Source: an uncultured Verrucomicrobiota bacterium (GTDB taxonomy: Bacteria > Verrucomicrobiota > Verrucomicrobiia > Verrucomicrobiales > Akkermansiaceae). Taken from it: a stretch of 34,023 nt of DNA. Position 1 is the first letter of the stretch. Every line of letters starts with the position of its first letter. The notes below the pieces were generated by a model, which saw only the letters and a list, made by a program, of their open reading frames with translations, did no database searches and was not told the origin of the DNA. Below are positions 17,280 through 25,602 of this stretch, piece by piece. The stretch is from the NCBI GenBank assembly GCA_937867415.1, contig CALMKO010000029.1, forward strand, positions 1 through 34,023, given 5' to 3'. A program made the translations under genes and the position numbers.

Positions 17280-18050
17280 ATGACTCGATTTCGCCCCTGC
17301 ATCGACCTGCACCAAGGTAAAGTAAAACAAATCGTCGGCGGCACCCTGCGCGACGAGGGAGCTGGCCCGATCGAGAATTTTGTTTCGGATCGCCCGCCGG
17401 CGTGGTTTGCAGAGCAGTTCCGCAAGGACGCTCTCACCGGTGGCCATGTCATCAAACTTGGACCCGGAAATGATCTGGCCGCACGCGAGGCACTCGCCGC
17501 ATGGCCCGGAGGCCTGCAAGTCGGCGGGGGCATCGATGAACATCACGCGGCGGATTGGCTGGATGCCGGAGCCAGCCACGTCATCGTCACATCCGCTTTG
17601 TTCGACGCGCAAGGATGCTTTCTTGACGCGGTCCTGGAGTCACTGGTGCGAAAAATCGGCAAGGACAAACTGGTGATCGATTTGTCATGCCGCCGCACCG
17701 CCGAGGGCTGGACGGTGGCCATGAATCGGTGGCAGACGCTCACCGATCTCCACGTCACCCATGCAACGCTCGACCGGCTGGCCCCGAGTTGTGACGAGTT
17801 CCTGATCCACGCTGCCGATGTGGAAGGCCTGTGCGGGGGAATCGATGCCGACCTGGTCACGCTGCTTGGCTCCTGGGGGAAGTGTCCCGTCACCTACGCC
17901 GGCGGTGCGGCGTCGATGGCAGATCTGTTACTCGTGGACCACGCGGGACGCGGCGCGGTGGATGTGACGGTGGGTAGCGCTTTGGATCTTTTTGGAGGTA
18001 ATGGCCTTATTTACAATGACTTGGTATCATGGAATCGCCGCGAATCATGA
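17280..18050 (+). CDS. hisA: eukaryotic-type HisA (ProFAR isomerase)
   Basis: This enzyme isomerises ProFAR to PRFAR in histidine synthesis. The 256-aa sequence is a TIM barrel, but of the eukaryotic (yeast HIS6/plant) type, not the usual bacterial one: FRPCIDLHQGKVKQIVGGTL at the start, HVIKLGPGND, LQVGGGI, VIDLSCRRT, MNRWQTLTDL and FLIHAADVEGLCGGID. These blocks match fungal HIS6 closely from memory. The ORF track extends 64 codons into the preceding flavoprotein gene; the ATG at 17280 is the family start. No other his genes are in the window. It is the last gene of the jag-led run. Confidence 0.9.
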   Translation: MTRFRPCIDLHQGKVKQIVGGTLRDEGAGPIENFVSDRPPAWFAEQFRKDALTGGHVIKLGPGNDLAAREALAAWPGGLQVGGGIDEHHAADWLDAGASHVIVTSALFDAQGCFLDAVLESLVRKIGKDKLVIDLSCRRTAEGWTVAMNRWQTLTDLHVTHATLDRLAPSCDEFLIHAADVEGLCGGIDADLVTLLGSWGKCPVTYAGGAASMADLLLVDHAGRGAVDVTVGSALDLFGGNGLIYNDLVSWNRRES

Positions 18051-18066
18051 CTTTGCTGGAAAGCGG

Positions 18067-18096
18067 TTGCAGGTTGCCTATCCCCTGTCTTAGGCT
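18067..18096 (+). promoter_or_regulatory. candidate promoter for the dehydrogenase run
   Basis: TTGCAG (18067-18072), an 18-nt spacer and TAGGCT (18091-18096) are followed by six bases and the GTG at 18103. The same near-leaderless layout is seen before jag. No Rex operator (TTGTGAA-N6-TTCACAA type) is visible here. Confidence 0.35.
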
Positions 18097-18102
18097 TGAG
18101 CC

Positions 18103-19140
18103 GTGCCGCACTTGGATATGAAACCTTACTCCGATGGAACGGTGATGAACCGCGATTTTTTGCGCTCGGCATTCCGGTCGATGCTGCTTGCCAGGATCTT
18201 GGAAAACAAACTTTCCAGCCTCTACAAGGCCGGAAAAATCGTCGGCGGAGTTTATCTGGGACGTGGTCAGGAAGCGGTGAGTGCCTGCCTCGGCACCTCG
18301 CTCATCCAGGGCACCGATTTCTTCGCCCCCTTGATCCGGGATCAAGCGGGCCGCACTGCCTTTGGCGAGCCTTTGATCGACTGCACCCGGACCTATCTCG
18401 GCTCGGTGGAGGGCCCCATGCGCGGACGGGACGGGAACATCCACCGCGGTCGCCCGAGCATGGGCATGCCAGCGATGATTTCCCACCTCGGCGCCCAGGT
18501 CCCCGTCGTGGCTGGAATGCTCTTTGCAAAGCGCCTGCAAGGGACGCTTGCCGGGCGCGTCGGGGCCACCTGCATCGGTGATGGCGCCACTTCCACCGGT
18601 GCCTTCCACGAGGGCTTGAATCTGGCAGCCATCGAAGGCCTGCCGCTGGTCATCGTCATCGGCAACAACCAGTTCGCCTACTCCACGCCCAATCACCGCC
18701 AGTTCGCCTGTAAGGACCTGGTGGAAAAGGCCAAGGGCTACGGCGTCGGAGGATTCTCGGTCGATGGAACGGACCTGTTAGCCTGCGCCTCCGTCATCGG
18801 TGAGGCGGTCAAGCGCGCGCGCGAGGGCGGCGGACCGCAAATGGTGGTAGCCCGCTTGCTGCGACTCTCCGGCCATGGCGAGCATGACGATGGATCCTAC
18901 GTCCCTTCGGAAATCCGCAACGGCCACTACGGGCGTGACTGCATCGAGGTGGCGATGCGGCAGTTGGTCGAAAACCAACTGGCCACGGTGGATGAAATTT
19001 TCGCGTGGCAGGATGAATTCGGCGATGACGTCCAGCGCGCGGTCGCCCAAGCCCAGCAAGAAGCCGTGCCGGATCCCTATCAGGAGGACTGGACCGCCCT
19101 CGCCACCCGGTTTCCCATTCCCCAACCCATCTTTCCGTGA
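18103..19140 (+). CDS. pdhA: 2-oxoacid (probably pyruvate) dehydrogenase E1 alpha
   Basis: The TPP-binding alpha subunit of the E1 component, which decarboxylates pyruvate or a related 2-oxo acid. The 345-aa protein carries GGVYLGRGQEAVSACLG near residue 48, RGRDGNIHRG, the TPP motif from GDGATSTG to NNQFAYSTP, and SGHGEHDDGSY. Related branched-chain or acetoin dehydrogenases cannot be ruled out from sequence alone. The start is the GTG at 18103 or the ATG at 18118; the first fits the promoter spacing. Its stop overlaps the E1 beta start (GTGA), so the two subunits are probably translationally coupled. Confidence 0.88.
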   Translation: MPHLDMKPYSDGTVMNRDFLRSAFRSMLLARILENKLSSLYKAGKIVGGVYLGRGQEAVSACLGTSLIQGTDFFAPLIRDQAGRTAFGEPLIDCTRTYLGSVEGPMRGRDGNIHRGRPSMGMPAMISHLGAQVPVVAGMLFAKRLQGTLAGRVGATCIGDGATSTGAFHEGLNLAAIEGLPLVIVIGNNQFAYSTPNHRQFACKDLVEKAKGYGVGGFSVDGTDLLACASVIGEAVKRAREGGGPQMVVARLLRLSGHGEHDDGSYVPSEIRNGHYGRDCIEVAMRQLVENQLATVDEIFAWQDEFGDDVQRAVAQAQQEAVPDPYQEDWTALATRFPIPQPIFP

Positions 19141-20102
19141 GTGTGACCTATATCGATGCGATTCGTGAAGCGCAGGAAAAGCTCCTGCGCGAGGATGACC
19201 GTGTGTTTCTCTATGGCCAGGACATCGCGACCTTCGGCGGTGCGTTCAAGGCCACCAAGGGACTCGCCGAGCAGTTTCCCAACCGCGTGTTCGACGCGCC
19301 CATCTCGGAAGACGCGATGATCGGCATGGCTGTCGGTGCGGCGATCGAAGGGATGCGGCCGATCGTCGAGATGCAGTTCGCGGACTTCTCGTCGCTGGCG
19401 TTCAACCAACTCGTTAATCAAGCGGCTACCCATTTCTACCGGACTGGGGTGCCGATCCCGATCACCGTGCGCCTGCCCTCGGGCGGAACTCCCGGCTCCG
19501 GGCCTTTCCACAGCCAGAGCATGGAAGGAATCTACGCTCAATACCCGGGCCTGGTCGTTCTCACACCGGCCACGGTTTCAGACGCCTATCACATGTTGTT
19601 AGATGGGGTGGCGCTGGATGATCCGGTCATTTTCTGTGAGCACAAGTTCCTCTACCGCTGGCTCAAGGCCAAGTCCATTAACGGTGATCACCTCCCGATC
19701 GGTCAGGCCCGCATCACCCGCCCCGGCAAGCACGCCACGGTGGTGGCCTACAGCGCCATGGTCCACGAGGCCGTGCGTGCGGCGGACCGCCTCGCGCAGG
19801 ATGGCTGGGAAATCGAAGTGGTGGACCTGCGCTCGGTCAAGCCCCTCGATCTCGACACGATTCTTGCCTCGGTCGCCCGGACCGGGCGCTTGCTTGCGGT
19901 CGGTGAGGCGTTTCCCTGGGGCGGCGTCACGGCAGAGGTGATTGCACGGGTATCGGAAGAAGGCTTCCACCTGCTGGATGCCCCGCCACAGCGCTTGAAT
20001 GCCCGTGACACTCCCGTCCCATATCACCCCAAGCTCTGGGCGGCGCACCGGCCGACTCCCGAGTCCATTTGCGAAGCTCTCCGGAAACTGCTCTCCTTCT
20101 AG
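19137..20102 (+). CDS. pdhB: 2-oxoacid (probably pyruvate) dehydrogenase E1 beta
   Basis: The E1 beta subunit, 321 aa, forms the alpha2beta2 heterotetramer with the preceding gene product. Features are YGQDIATFGGAFKATKGL near residue 26, then APISEDAMIGMAVGAAIEGMR (the conserved active-site Glu region), MQFADF, and the C-terminal transketolase-like domain (VVDLRSVKPLDLDTI). It begins with GTG inside the E1 alpha stop codon. A 28-bp gap separates it from E2. Confidence 0.92.
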   Translation: MSVTYIDAIREAQEKLLREDDRVFLYGQDIATFGGAFKATKGLAEQFPNRVFDAPISEDAMIGMAVGAAIEGMRPIVEMQFADFSSLAFNQLVNQAATHFYRTGVPIPITVRLPSGGTPGSGPFHSQSMEGIYAQYPGLVVLTPATVSDAYHMLLDGVALDDPVIFCEHKFLYRWLKAKSINGDHLPIGQARITRPGKHATVVAYSAMVHEAVRAADRLAQDGWEIEVVDLRSVKPLDLDTILASVARTGRLLAVGEAFPWGGVTAEVIARVSEEGFHLLDAPPQRLNARDTPVPYHPKLWAAHRPTPESICEALRKLLSF

Positions 20103-20130
20103 TCATCCCCGCATTTCAGCTTTCACCAAA

Positions 20131-21369
20131 ATGCCAACCGTCCCCATTTTAATGCCACAGCTCGGCGAGTCCATCGCCGAGGCCACCGTCATCCGCCTCG
20201 GCATCGCCGTGGGGGATGCTGTCCGCACGGACCAGGAAATCATCGAGGTGGAAACCAACAAGGCGGTGATGGGGGTGACCACGCTCTGCGATGGAGTCGT
20301 CTCGGAATTGCGGGCCCAGGAAGGCGTTTCCTATTCCGTCGGAACGTTGTTAGGCCTGCTTGAGGTGACAGATGCGGAAGTGGCGCGAACCGGCGTGGAA
20401 TCGCTCGAATCGATCGAAACCAAGCGGATCGCCTCGCAGCAGGCCTCCAACCCGACGCAGGCGGAGGCGAACCTGCACTTCGCCCTGGATGATGACGCTT
20501 ACGAAGAAGCACCCGCCGTGGTGCCAAGCGTCAAAGGTCTGCCCGTGCCCACCGGAGTTCTGGGTGCTCATTACATTTCCCCGAGGATGAGGGCGCGCAT
20601 GGATGATCTCGGAATCCGCGAGGCAGACATCTCTGCCATCGTCGGCACCGGCGCGGGTGGCCGGGTCACGGTGGAGGACCTGGAGCGCTTCCTCGACTAT
20701 CTCGATGCCTGGCCGAGTTCCCCGGCGTCTCCCATGCGTCTGGCCGTGGCGGACGCCATGCGCCGCAGTTGGACCCGCCCGCTGGCGACGGTGGGCCTGC
20801 CGCTGCTTCTGGACCGGGCGCTCGATCACCGCCGCGGGCAGAATCCCAAGCCGGGCCTGACACTCTATCTGCTCCGGGCCTTCGCGCTAGCCCTCACGGA
20901 AAGCCCAGCCACCGCCGGATACCTCATCGGTGACAAGGTCGTGCACCCCCGGTCCTTCGACATCGGCGTGGCCGTCCAGGTGGAAGACGGGGTGCTTGTT
21001 CCGGTGGTGCGAAAGGTGGACCAGAAGCCTCTGGCGGAACTCGTCGCCGAGTATGATGATCTGGTGGATCGCGCGCGCCGGCGCCGCCTGACGGAACAGG
21101 ATTGCAGCGGCGGCATCGCCACCGTGACGAATTTCGGAACCTTCGGCCTCACCACCGGAACGCCGATTCCGCTGCCTAACGAAACCTTGATCCTCGGGAT
21201 CGGTGCCGGGGCGAAGCGGCCGGTGTGGAGCGCGCAGATCGAGGCGTTCGTCCCGGCGACCGAGGCGGACCTGCTCCTCACCTTCGACCACCGGGTAGTT
21301 GACGGCGGCGGCGCGGGTGTCCTGCTCAACCGCGTGGCGGCCCTTCTTCAAAAACCCGCCGATCTCTAA
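20131..21369 (+). CDS. pdhC: 2-oxoacid dehydrogenase E2 (dihydrolipoyl acyltransferase)
   Basis: The acyltransferase core of the complex, 412 aa. One lipoyl domain (residues ~1-80) has the lipoyl-lysine in VETNKAVMG, where most family members read ETDKA. A flexible linker leads to a peripheral-subunit-binding domain (about 145-190: ISPRMRARMDDLGI, GTGAGGRVTVEDLERFL). The catalytic domain ends in DHRVVDGGGAG with the active-site His. The ORF track's extra 44 codons lie inside E1 beta; the ATG at 20131 gives the lipoyl-domain start MPTVPILMPQLGESI. No E3 (dihydrolipoyl dehydrogenase) gene is in the window and must come from elsewhere. Confidence 0.92.
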   Translation: MPTVPILMPQLGESIAEATVIRLGIAVGDAVRTDQEIIEVETNKAVMGVTTLCDGVVSELRAQEGVSYSVGTLLGLLEVTDAEVARTGVESLESIETKRIASQQASNPTQAEANLHFALDDDAYEEAPAVVPSVKGLPVPTGVLGAHYISPRMRARMDDLGIREADISAIVGTGAGGRVTVEDLERFLDYLDAWPSSPASPMRLAVADAMRRSWTRPLATVGLPLLLDRALDHRRGQNPKPGLTLYLLRAFALALTESPATAGYLIGDKVVHPRSFDIGVAVQVEDGVLVPVVRKVDQKPLAELVAEYDDLVDRARRRRLTEQDCSGGIATVTNFGTFGLTTGTPIPLPNETLILGIGAGAKRPVWSAQIEAFVPATEADLLLTFDHRVVDGGGAGVLLNRVAALLQKPADL

Positions 21370-21389
21370 CCCCTGCTCCCGACTCCATT

Positions 21390-22028
21390 TTGGAACCTGT
21401 TGAAAAAATTGGTAAGATCGACATCCCGAAGAAGGCAATCTATCGGTTGTCGATCTATTACCGCTGCCTTCAGAAGTTGAGCTCCAACGAATTGGACACC
21501 GTAAGTTCCACCACCCTCGCGCGTGCGGCCGGAGTGAAGCCCGCGCAGCTGCGCAAGGACTTGGCTTACTTCGGTCAATTCGGCACACGGGGTCTTGGCT
21601 ATCCGGTGGAGATCCTGGCCGCGACGATTCGTGAAGCTCTGGGACGGGAGCACCTCCAGCCGGTCATCCTGGTCGGGGCCGGTAATCTGGGCTCGGCCTT
21701 GCTGCGCTACCACGGATTTGAAAAAGAAGGCTTCGAGGTCATCGCCGCGTTCGATGCGAATCCGGAAGCCACCCGTGCCCGTGGGGTAACCATTCCGGTG
21801 TTCGCTGACTCGGAGTTGGAGTCGTTTATCAAATCGGAGTCCGTGAAGCTCGCCATCCTCTGCGTGCCGGTCGAGTTTGCGCAGGCCGTGGTCAATCGAC
21901 TGGTGGCGGCGGGCATTCAAGGCGTGCTCAATTTCTCGCCGATCGTGCTTGAGGTAGGCCCGGAAGTCACCGTCAACAACGTGGATCTGGCGCTGGAACT
22001 CGAACACCTCAGCTACTTCATCCGATAA
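21390..22028 (+). CDS. rex: Rex, redox-sensing transcriptional repressor
   Basis: Rex binds operator DNA when NADH is low and releases it when NADH rises. The 212-aa protein has the N-terminal winged helix (KKAIYRLSIYYRCLQKL, then VKPAQLRKDLAYFGQFGTRGLGY) and a C-terminal Rossmann domain with VGAGNLGSALLRY. It starts with TTG; no nearby in-frame ATG would keep the DNA-binding domain intact. It lies 20 bp behind E2 and 1 bp before the ECF sigma gene, so all are probably on one transcript. That places an NADH sensor together with an NADH-producing complex; direct control of this operon by Rex is inference. Confidence 0.95.
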   Translation: MEPVEKIGKIDIPKKAIYRLSIYYRCLQKLSSNELDTVSSTTLARAAGVKPAQLRKDLAYFGQFGTRGLGYPVEILAATIREALGREHLQPVILVGAGNLGSALLRYHGFEKEGFEVIAAFDANPEATRARGVTIPVFADSELESFIKSESVKLAILCVPVEFAQAVVNRLVAAGIQGVLNFSPIVLEVGPEVTVNNVDLALELEHLSYFIR

Positions 22029-22029
22029 A

Positions 22030-22632
22030 ATGCCAGAGATACCGGAAAATCATTCTAAAGTTTCCGGTGGATCATCCGTTACTTTGGAAGTGCCATCTCC
22101 AGAACTTGATGATTCCTCCGGCAGCTCCAGTCGCGAGCGGTTCATCGAGCAGGCGCTGCACGATTACGAATCACCACTCATCGGCTATGCATTCACCCTG
22201 CTCAATGACATCGACAGCGCCCGGGACGTGGTTCAGGATACCTTCCTGCGGCTCTGTCGTCAGGATCCCGCAAAGGTCCAGGATCAGCTCAAGGCCTGGC
22301 TTTTTACGGTTTGCCGGAATCGTGCTTTCGATGTGCTGCGCAAAGAAAAGCGCACGGAACCTCTCGAAGAAATCCACTGGCAAAAGGTCGCCGGTCCCGG
22401 CCTCCAACCCGATGAACGCCTCGATCTCCAGGAACGGCTTGCCCAGCTGCGCTCCCTCTTGAGTCATCTCACACCCAATCAACGCGAAGTGATCATCCTC
22501 AAGTTCCAACAAGGCCTGACCTATCAGGAAATCCATCAGGTCACCAGTCTCAGCACCAGCAACATCGGATTCCTGATCCACGCCGGATTGAGGCGCCTGC
22601 GGGACTCCCTGCCTGACGATCTGCTTTCTTAA
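22030..22632 (+). CDS. ECF-family RNA polymerase sigma factor
   Basis: A 200-aa extracytoplasmic-function sigma factor. After a ~35-residue polar N-terminal tail, region 2 spans about 45-110 (YESPLIGYAFTLLNDIDSARDVVQDTFLRL, ending AWLFTVCRNRAFDVLRK) and region 4 about 138-195 (LTPNQREVIILKFQQGLTYQEI to AGLRRLRDSL). It starts 1 nt after the Rex stop and is followed after 21 bp by its probable anti-sigma partner. Its target promoters are unknown. Confidence 0.93.
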   Translation: MPEIPENHSKVSGGSSVTLEVPSPELDDSSGSSSRERFIEQALHDYESPLIGYAFTLLNDIDSARDVVQDTFLRLCRQDPAKVQDQLKAWLFTVCRNRAFDVLRKEKRTEPLEEIHWQKVAGPGLQPDERLDLQERLAQLRSLLSHLTPNQREVIILKFQQGLTYQEIHQVTSLSTSNIGFLIHAGLRRLRDSLPDDLLS

Positions 22633-22653
22633 ATCAAGCCATTCCAAGAATTC

Positions 22654-23874
22654 ATGAGACTCTATCCAGAAGACCCCCGGCTCAGCGCCTACGCCTTGGG
22701 TGAGCTTGATGCGGAAGAAGCTGCCGCAGTCGAAAGCGCTGCCGCCGCCGATCCTTCACTTCAACAGGTCATCGACGATTCCGCTGCGATGCAAGGCCTG
22801 CTGGAAAAGCGGCTTGCGATCCGCCCGGTGAGCATGCTTCCCAAGCAGCGTGAGAATGTGCTGCGGGCATCCCAAGGAGAGTTACGCCTGGAAAGGCCAG
22901 CTGCCTTCGCCTCCTTCTGTGAAATCATGAAGCCCCGGCTCATCCCTGCGGCGGCGGTGCTCGTACTCAGTGCGGCAACCCTGATCCTGCTTCAGATGCC
23001 CGACGATGAAGCCCCGCCACTCGCCCAGAAATCACCGCCCACCCAAGCGCCTGTCGCTGCGGCGGAGCCTCCACCACCCCTCAAGCCGACTCCGCCGTGG
23101 TCTCCCCACCGCGGCTCGGTGAAGGTCGCTGATTTTCCAACCTTCCAAGTCCCCATCCAAGTCGGCTCGGGAAACCTGGATCTGATCCGGAAATCCATCC
23201 TCGACGAAGAAAAGCTGCCCGCCGTCAAACAGGTCAGGCTTGAGGAGATTTTAAACGCATTCCCACTCCGGCTCAACGGCGTGACCGCGCTTGCGAAGCG
23301 ACCCGCGGGGAATTGGCATCCTGACAATCGCGACAGCGGAATCACCTCACACCTCGCGACGCTTTCCACGGAAATGATCGCGTGCCCCTGGAAGCCTTCC
23401 GCAACGTTGTTGTTGGTTTCCCTGCGGGGAAATGCGCAGGCGGATTGCGAGGCCAAGTTGGTGTTCCGCCCGAATCCATCCACCGTTCTCCGCTACCGGC
23501 TTCTCGGGTCCACCTCGGACACGGGCGAGCCGGCCGCCAGTAGCTCCAGTCGCCTCGCTGCCAAGGCGGCTACCACGCTCGCCATCGAGATCGAGCCATC
23601 CGGTGCGGACCTTGACTTCGGCGCGCTCGAGTGGTTCATCAACTCCGCCCAGGCCCCGTCCATCTCCCTCATGCGCAACGACGAGGCGGAACCCTCAAAC
23701 GACGCCCGTTTCGCGGTCCTCGCCTGCACCTACGCCCAGTGGCTCGCAGGCGAGCAAGTCGGCTTCATCGACGCGGACATCGTCGCCGCCCTCGCACGCG
23801 AAGTCGCCTCGGGAAAACTCGAAGCGGACCGCGTGGAATTCCTGTCGATCATCGACAAGTCATTGCACTTGTGA
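22654..23874 (+). CDS. membrane anti-sigma / YfbK-like protein lacking the vWA core
   Basis: A 406-aa protein. The N-terminal ~80 residues (PRLSAYALGELDAEEAAAVE) resemble the cytoplasmic anti-sigma domain found behind ECF sigma genes in Planctomycetes and Verrucomicrobia. One membrane helix follows (about 93-112, LIPAAAVLVLSAATLILL), then a proline-rich linker. The exported part begins with FPTFQVPIQVGSGNLDLIRK and VRLEEILNAFPL, similar to the YfbK N-terminal domain, and ends with ARFAVLACTYAQWL and VEFLSIIDKS, similar to the YfbK C-terminal DUF3520. The vWA domain normally between them appears to be missing, with no DxSxS motif. The YfbK comparison is from memory. Confidence 0.65.
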   Translation: MRLYPEDPRLSAYALGELDAEEAAAVESAAAADPSLQQVIDDSAAMQGLLEKRLAIRPVSMLPKQRENVLRASQGELRLERPAAFASFCEIMKPRLIPAAAVLVLSAATLILLQMPDDEAPPLAQKSPPTQAPVAAAEPPPPLKPTPPWSPHRGSVKVADFPTFQVPIQVGSGNLDLIRKSILDEEKLPAVKQVRLEEILNAFPLRLNGVTALAKRPAGNWHPDNRDSGITSHLATLSTEMIACPWKPSATLLLVSLRGNAQADCEAKLVFRPNPSTVLRYRLLGSTSDTGEPAASSSSRLAAKAATTLAIEIEPSGADLDFGALEWFINSAQAPSISLMRNDEAEPSNDARFAVLACTYAQWLAGEQVGFIDADIVAALAREVASGKLEADRVEFLSIIDKSLHL

Positions 23875-24076
23875 GGTGCTGCATCTCATCACCATCGCAT
23901 GGTTGAGCCCATCAGTGGCCGGACTTTCGGGGGGGCGCTCAATCCCCGCCCCTGACGATCTAACTTGATCTGCTGACAGTTTGAATTCGCCGGTTTGAAA
24001 GAGCACCTGGAACACCAACCCGGACACTGAGCGGATTTCAGCCAAGTGATCCGAAAAAGCGGGTGGGTGATTCCTA
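23875..24076. other. 202-bp gap between convergent genes
   Basis: It holds GC-rich partial inverted sequence (GGGGCG and CGCCCC around 23930-23955) that could slow or end transcription, plus AT-richer sequence after 23960. No T-run, ORF or RNA gene is supported. Confidence 0.3.
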
Positions 24077-25090
24077 TCAATCTCCGAGGCAGAATAAAGC
24101 CTCCGCGCCTTTGCGCTCGATGAGAACAGCGGAGCCCACGGGTAACTTCCCAGTCACAGGCTCTCCATTGCCGACGCAGATCCATTGGTTGCCCGTGGTG
24201 AGGTAGTAGGTGGAAAATCCTCCGGAGATGCCATCCGTCACCCAGACTTTATCCGCTTCCACGGAGCTGTCGCTTTTTTGTAGGTCGTTTTCCAAACCGA
24301 GCGACTGGAGATCGGAGCAGGCGGGATAAGGGGTCGCGACGAGATTAAGGCCGGGCTTGACAACGTGGCGGGTCGGCCCGGTCTTGATTTCGCCGGTCGT
24401 GGTGATTTTTACGGCGGTTTTTCCCTTACGCTGAACGATTAGCCCGTCCACATGAACCAAAGGCACATCGCCGACAGGCTCGAGGGTGGCGGCGTCCACC
24501 CAGCCAGCGCTGCCATCCGGGTGTTGGAGGATGAAACAGCGACGGAAATCGCCGAACGTGGCGCCCTGCGGGATCAAGACGATGTCCGCACGATCTGGAT
24601 TCCCGCCGGAAAGAAGTCCGGTGAACCGCGGATTGAAAACCGAATTCAGGGTGGCGGCCGGGCGAAGACTGAACCGATCGCCCGGTTTCACGCCACTGGC
24701 GGCGAGATCATCGGACAAGGTGAGCCGGATACCTTGCCAACAGGTGATTTCCTGAATCACGCCGGCCTTGTCGCCGCTTGTGATTTCGAGGATGTAGGTC
24801 TTTCCAGCCGTGAGCGGGAGTTCGGATAGGACCTTGTCTTTGCCATTTAAAATGGAGAGTTCGGCGAAGTCTTTGCCAATGGACCCAATGCGGCCTTGGG
24901 TGACGACGTTGTGGTGGAGGCGAAGACCGACCAGGTTCATGCCCGGTTGCACCCCCCCGGAATCGAAGCCGTCTAATGCTGGGGAACCTCCAAGCGTAGC
25001 GAAACCTACGGGGGTGGTGAAGGCGGCTTCCACGGCGAATGCGGAGGTGCCGAGGCAAAGAAAAAGAGCGCAGCTAAGATTTCTTTTCAC
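24077..25090 (-). CDS. secreted TIGR02597-like protein of unknown function
   Basis: A 337-aa exported protein. The GTG at 25090 gives a clean signal peptide (VKRNLSCALFLCLGTSAFA/VEA); the ORF track's 40 extra N-terminal residues do not look like protein. The mature part opens with FTTPVGFATL and continues as beta-rich repeats of the kind LTAGKTYILEITSGDKAGV and LVHVDGLIVQRKGKTAV. This resembles the Verrucomicrobium spinosum paralogous family TIGR02597, recalled from memory, whose role is unknown. No Shine-Dalgarno. It converges on the anti-sigma gene and is alone on its transcript. Confidence 0.6.
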   Translation of the reverse strand: MKRNLSCALFLCLGTSAFAVEAAFTTPVGFATLGGSPALDGFDSGGVQPGMNLVGLRLHHNVVTQGRIGSIGKDFAELSILNGKDKVLSELPLTAGKTYILEITSGDKAGVIQEITCWQGIRLTLSDDLAASGVKPGDRFSLRPAATLNSVFNPRFTGLLSGGNPDRADIVLIPQGATFGDFRRCFILQHPDGSAGWVDAATLEPVGDVPLVHVDGLIVQRKGKTAVKITTTGEIKTGPTRHVVKPGLNLVATPYPACSDLQSLGLENDLQKSDSSVEADKVWVTDGISGGFSTYYLTTGNQWICVGNGEPVTGKLPVGSAVLIERKGAEALFCLGD

Positions 25091-25602
25091 AAAAGAAAGG
25101 GAATCATTTCTGTTGGGTGACACAAGGTATTTCCGCCACCCTGTTCCGTCATGGCGCAAGATTGAAGTTACGACTCTGCCGAAGTCCCGATCCGATGCGG
25201 TCCACCGCATCCATCTTCCAAATGTTTGGACTTTCGGCGCGTTGAGGTGGCTAGGTGCGTCTTCAAGTCTCTCGTCATTGATGGCGCTGCGGAGCGACGA
25301 TCTTCAAGGACGGGTTTTGCGAGTGGAGCGATGGTGAGGGGATCGCTGAAAGAAAGCATGGCTTGTTGAATTCTCAACGGCTAAACCGGCGCATCACTCG
25401 GAGCTTGGTTAATGAACGAGTAAAACGGAATTCAGAGACAAACACCTTTTGGCGGCGCAAATCTTGATTTCTTGTCTTTCGTTACTGCCAGATGCCCCAA
25501 GGAGCGGCGGTCTCCGCACCGCCGAAGCGCATGACGTGCCGATGAAGGAGAGCTTACGCGCTTTTTCATCGACCTGACATGCGCCCGGGCGAAGCGGATG
25601 GA
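25091..25602. other. 512-bp intergenic region with palindromes
   Basis: This gap lies between the start of the TIGR02597-like gene and the end of the Gfo/Idh operon, both on the minus strand. The part up to ~25480 has no convincing ORF, promoter or RNA. The part 25505-25584 contains two adjacent palindromes listed separately. Confidence 0.5.
25505..25584. repeat. adjacent hairpin and long interrupted palindrome
   Basis: CGGCGGT (25505-25511) pairs with ACCGCCG (25518-25524) across a 6-nt loop. Next, GCGCATG (25527-25533) and CGATGAA (25540-25546) pair with TTCATCG (25565-25571) and CATGCGC (25578-25584), with equal 6-nt internal gaps on both sides. It lies downstream of the Gfo/Idh gene and could be a REP-like element or a 3'-end structure. 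Confidence 0.6.

Noticed and set aside
18051-18102. Rex operator upstream of the dehydrogenase run
   Set aside because: Looked for TTGTGAA-N6-TTCACAA-like sequence; none is present, so autoregulation is not supported from this region.
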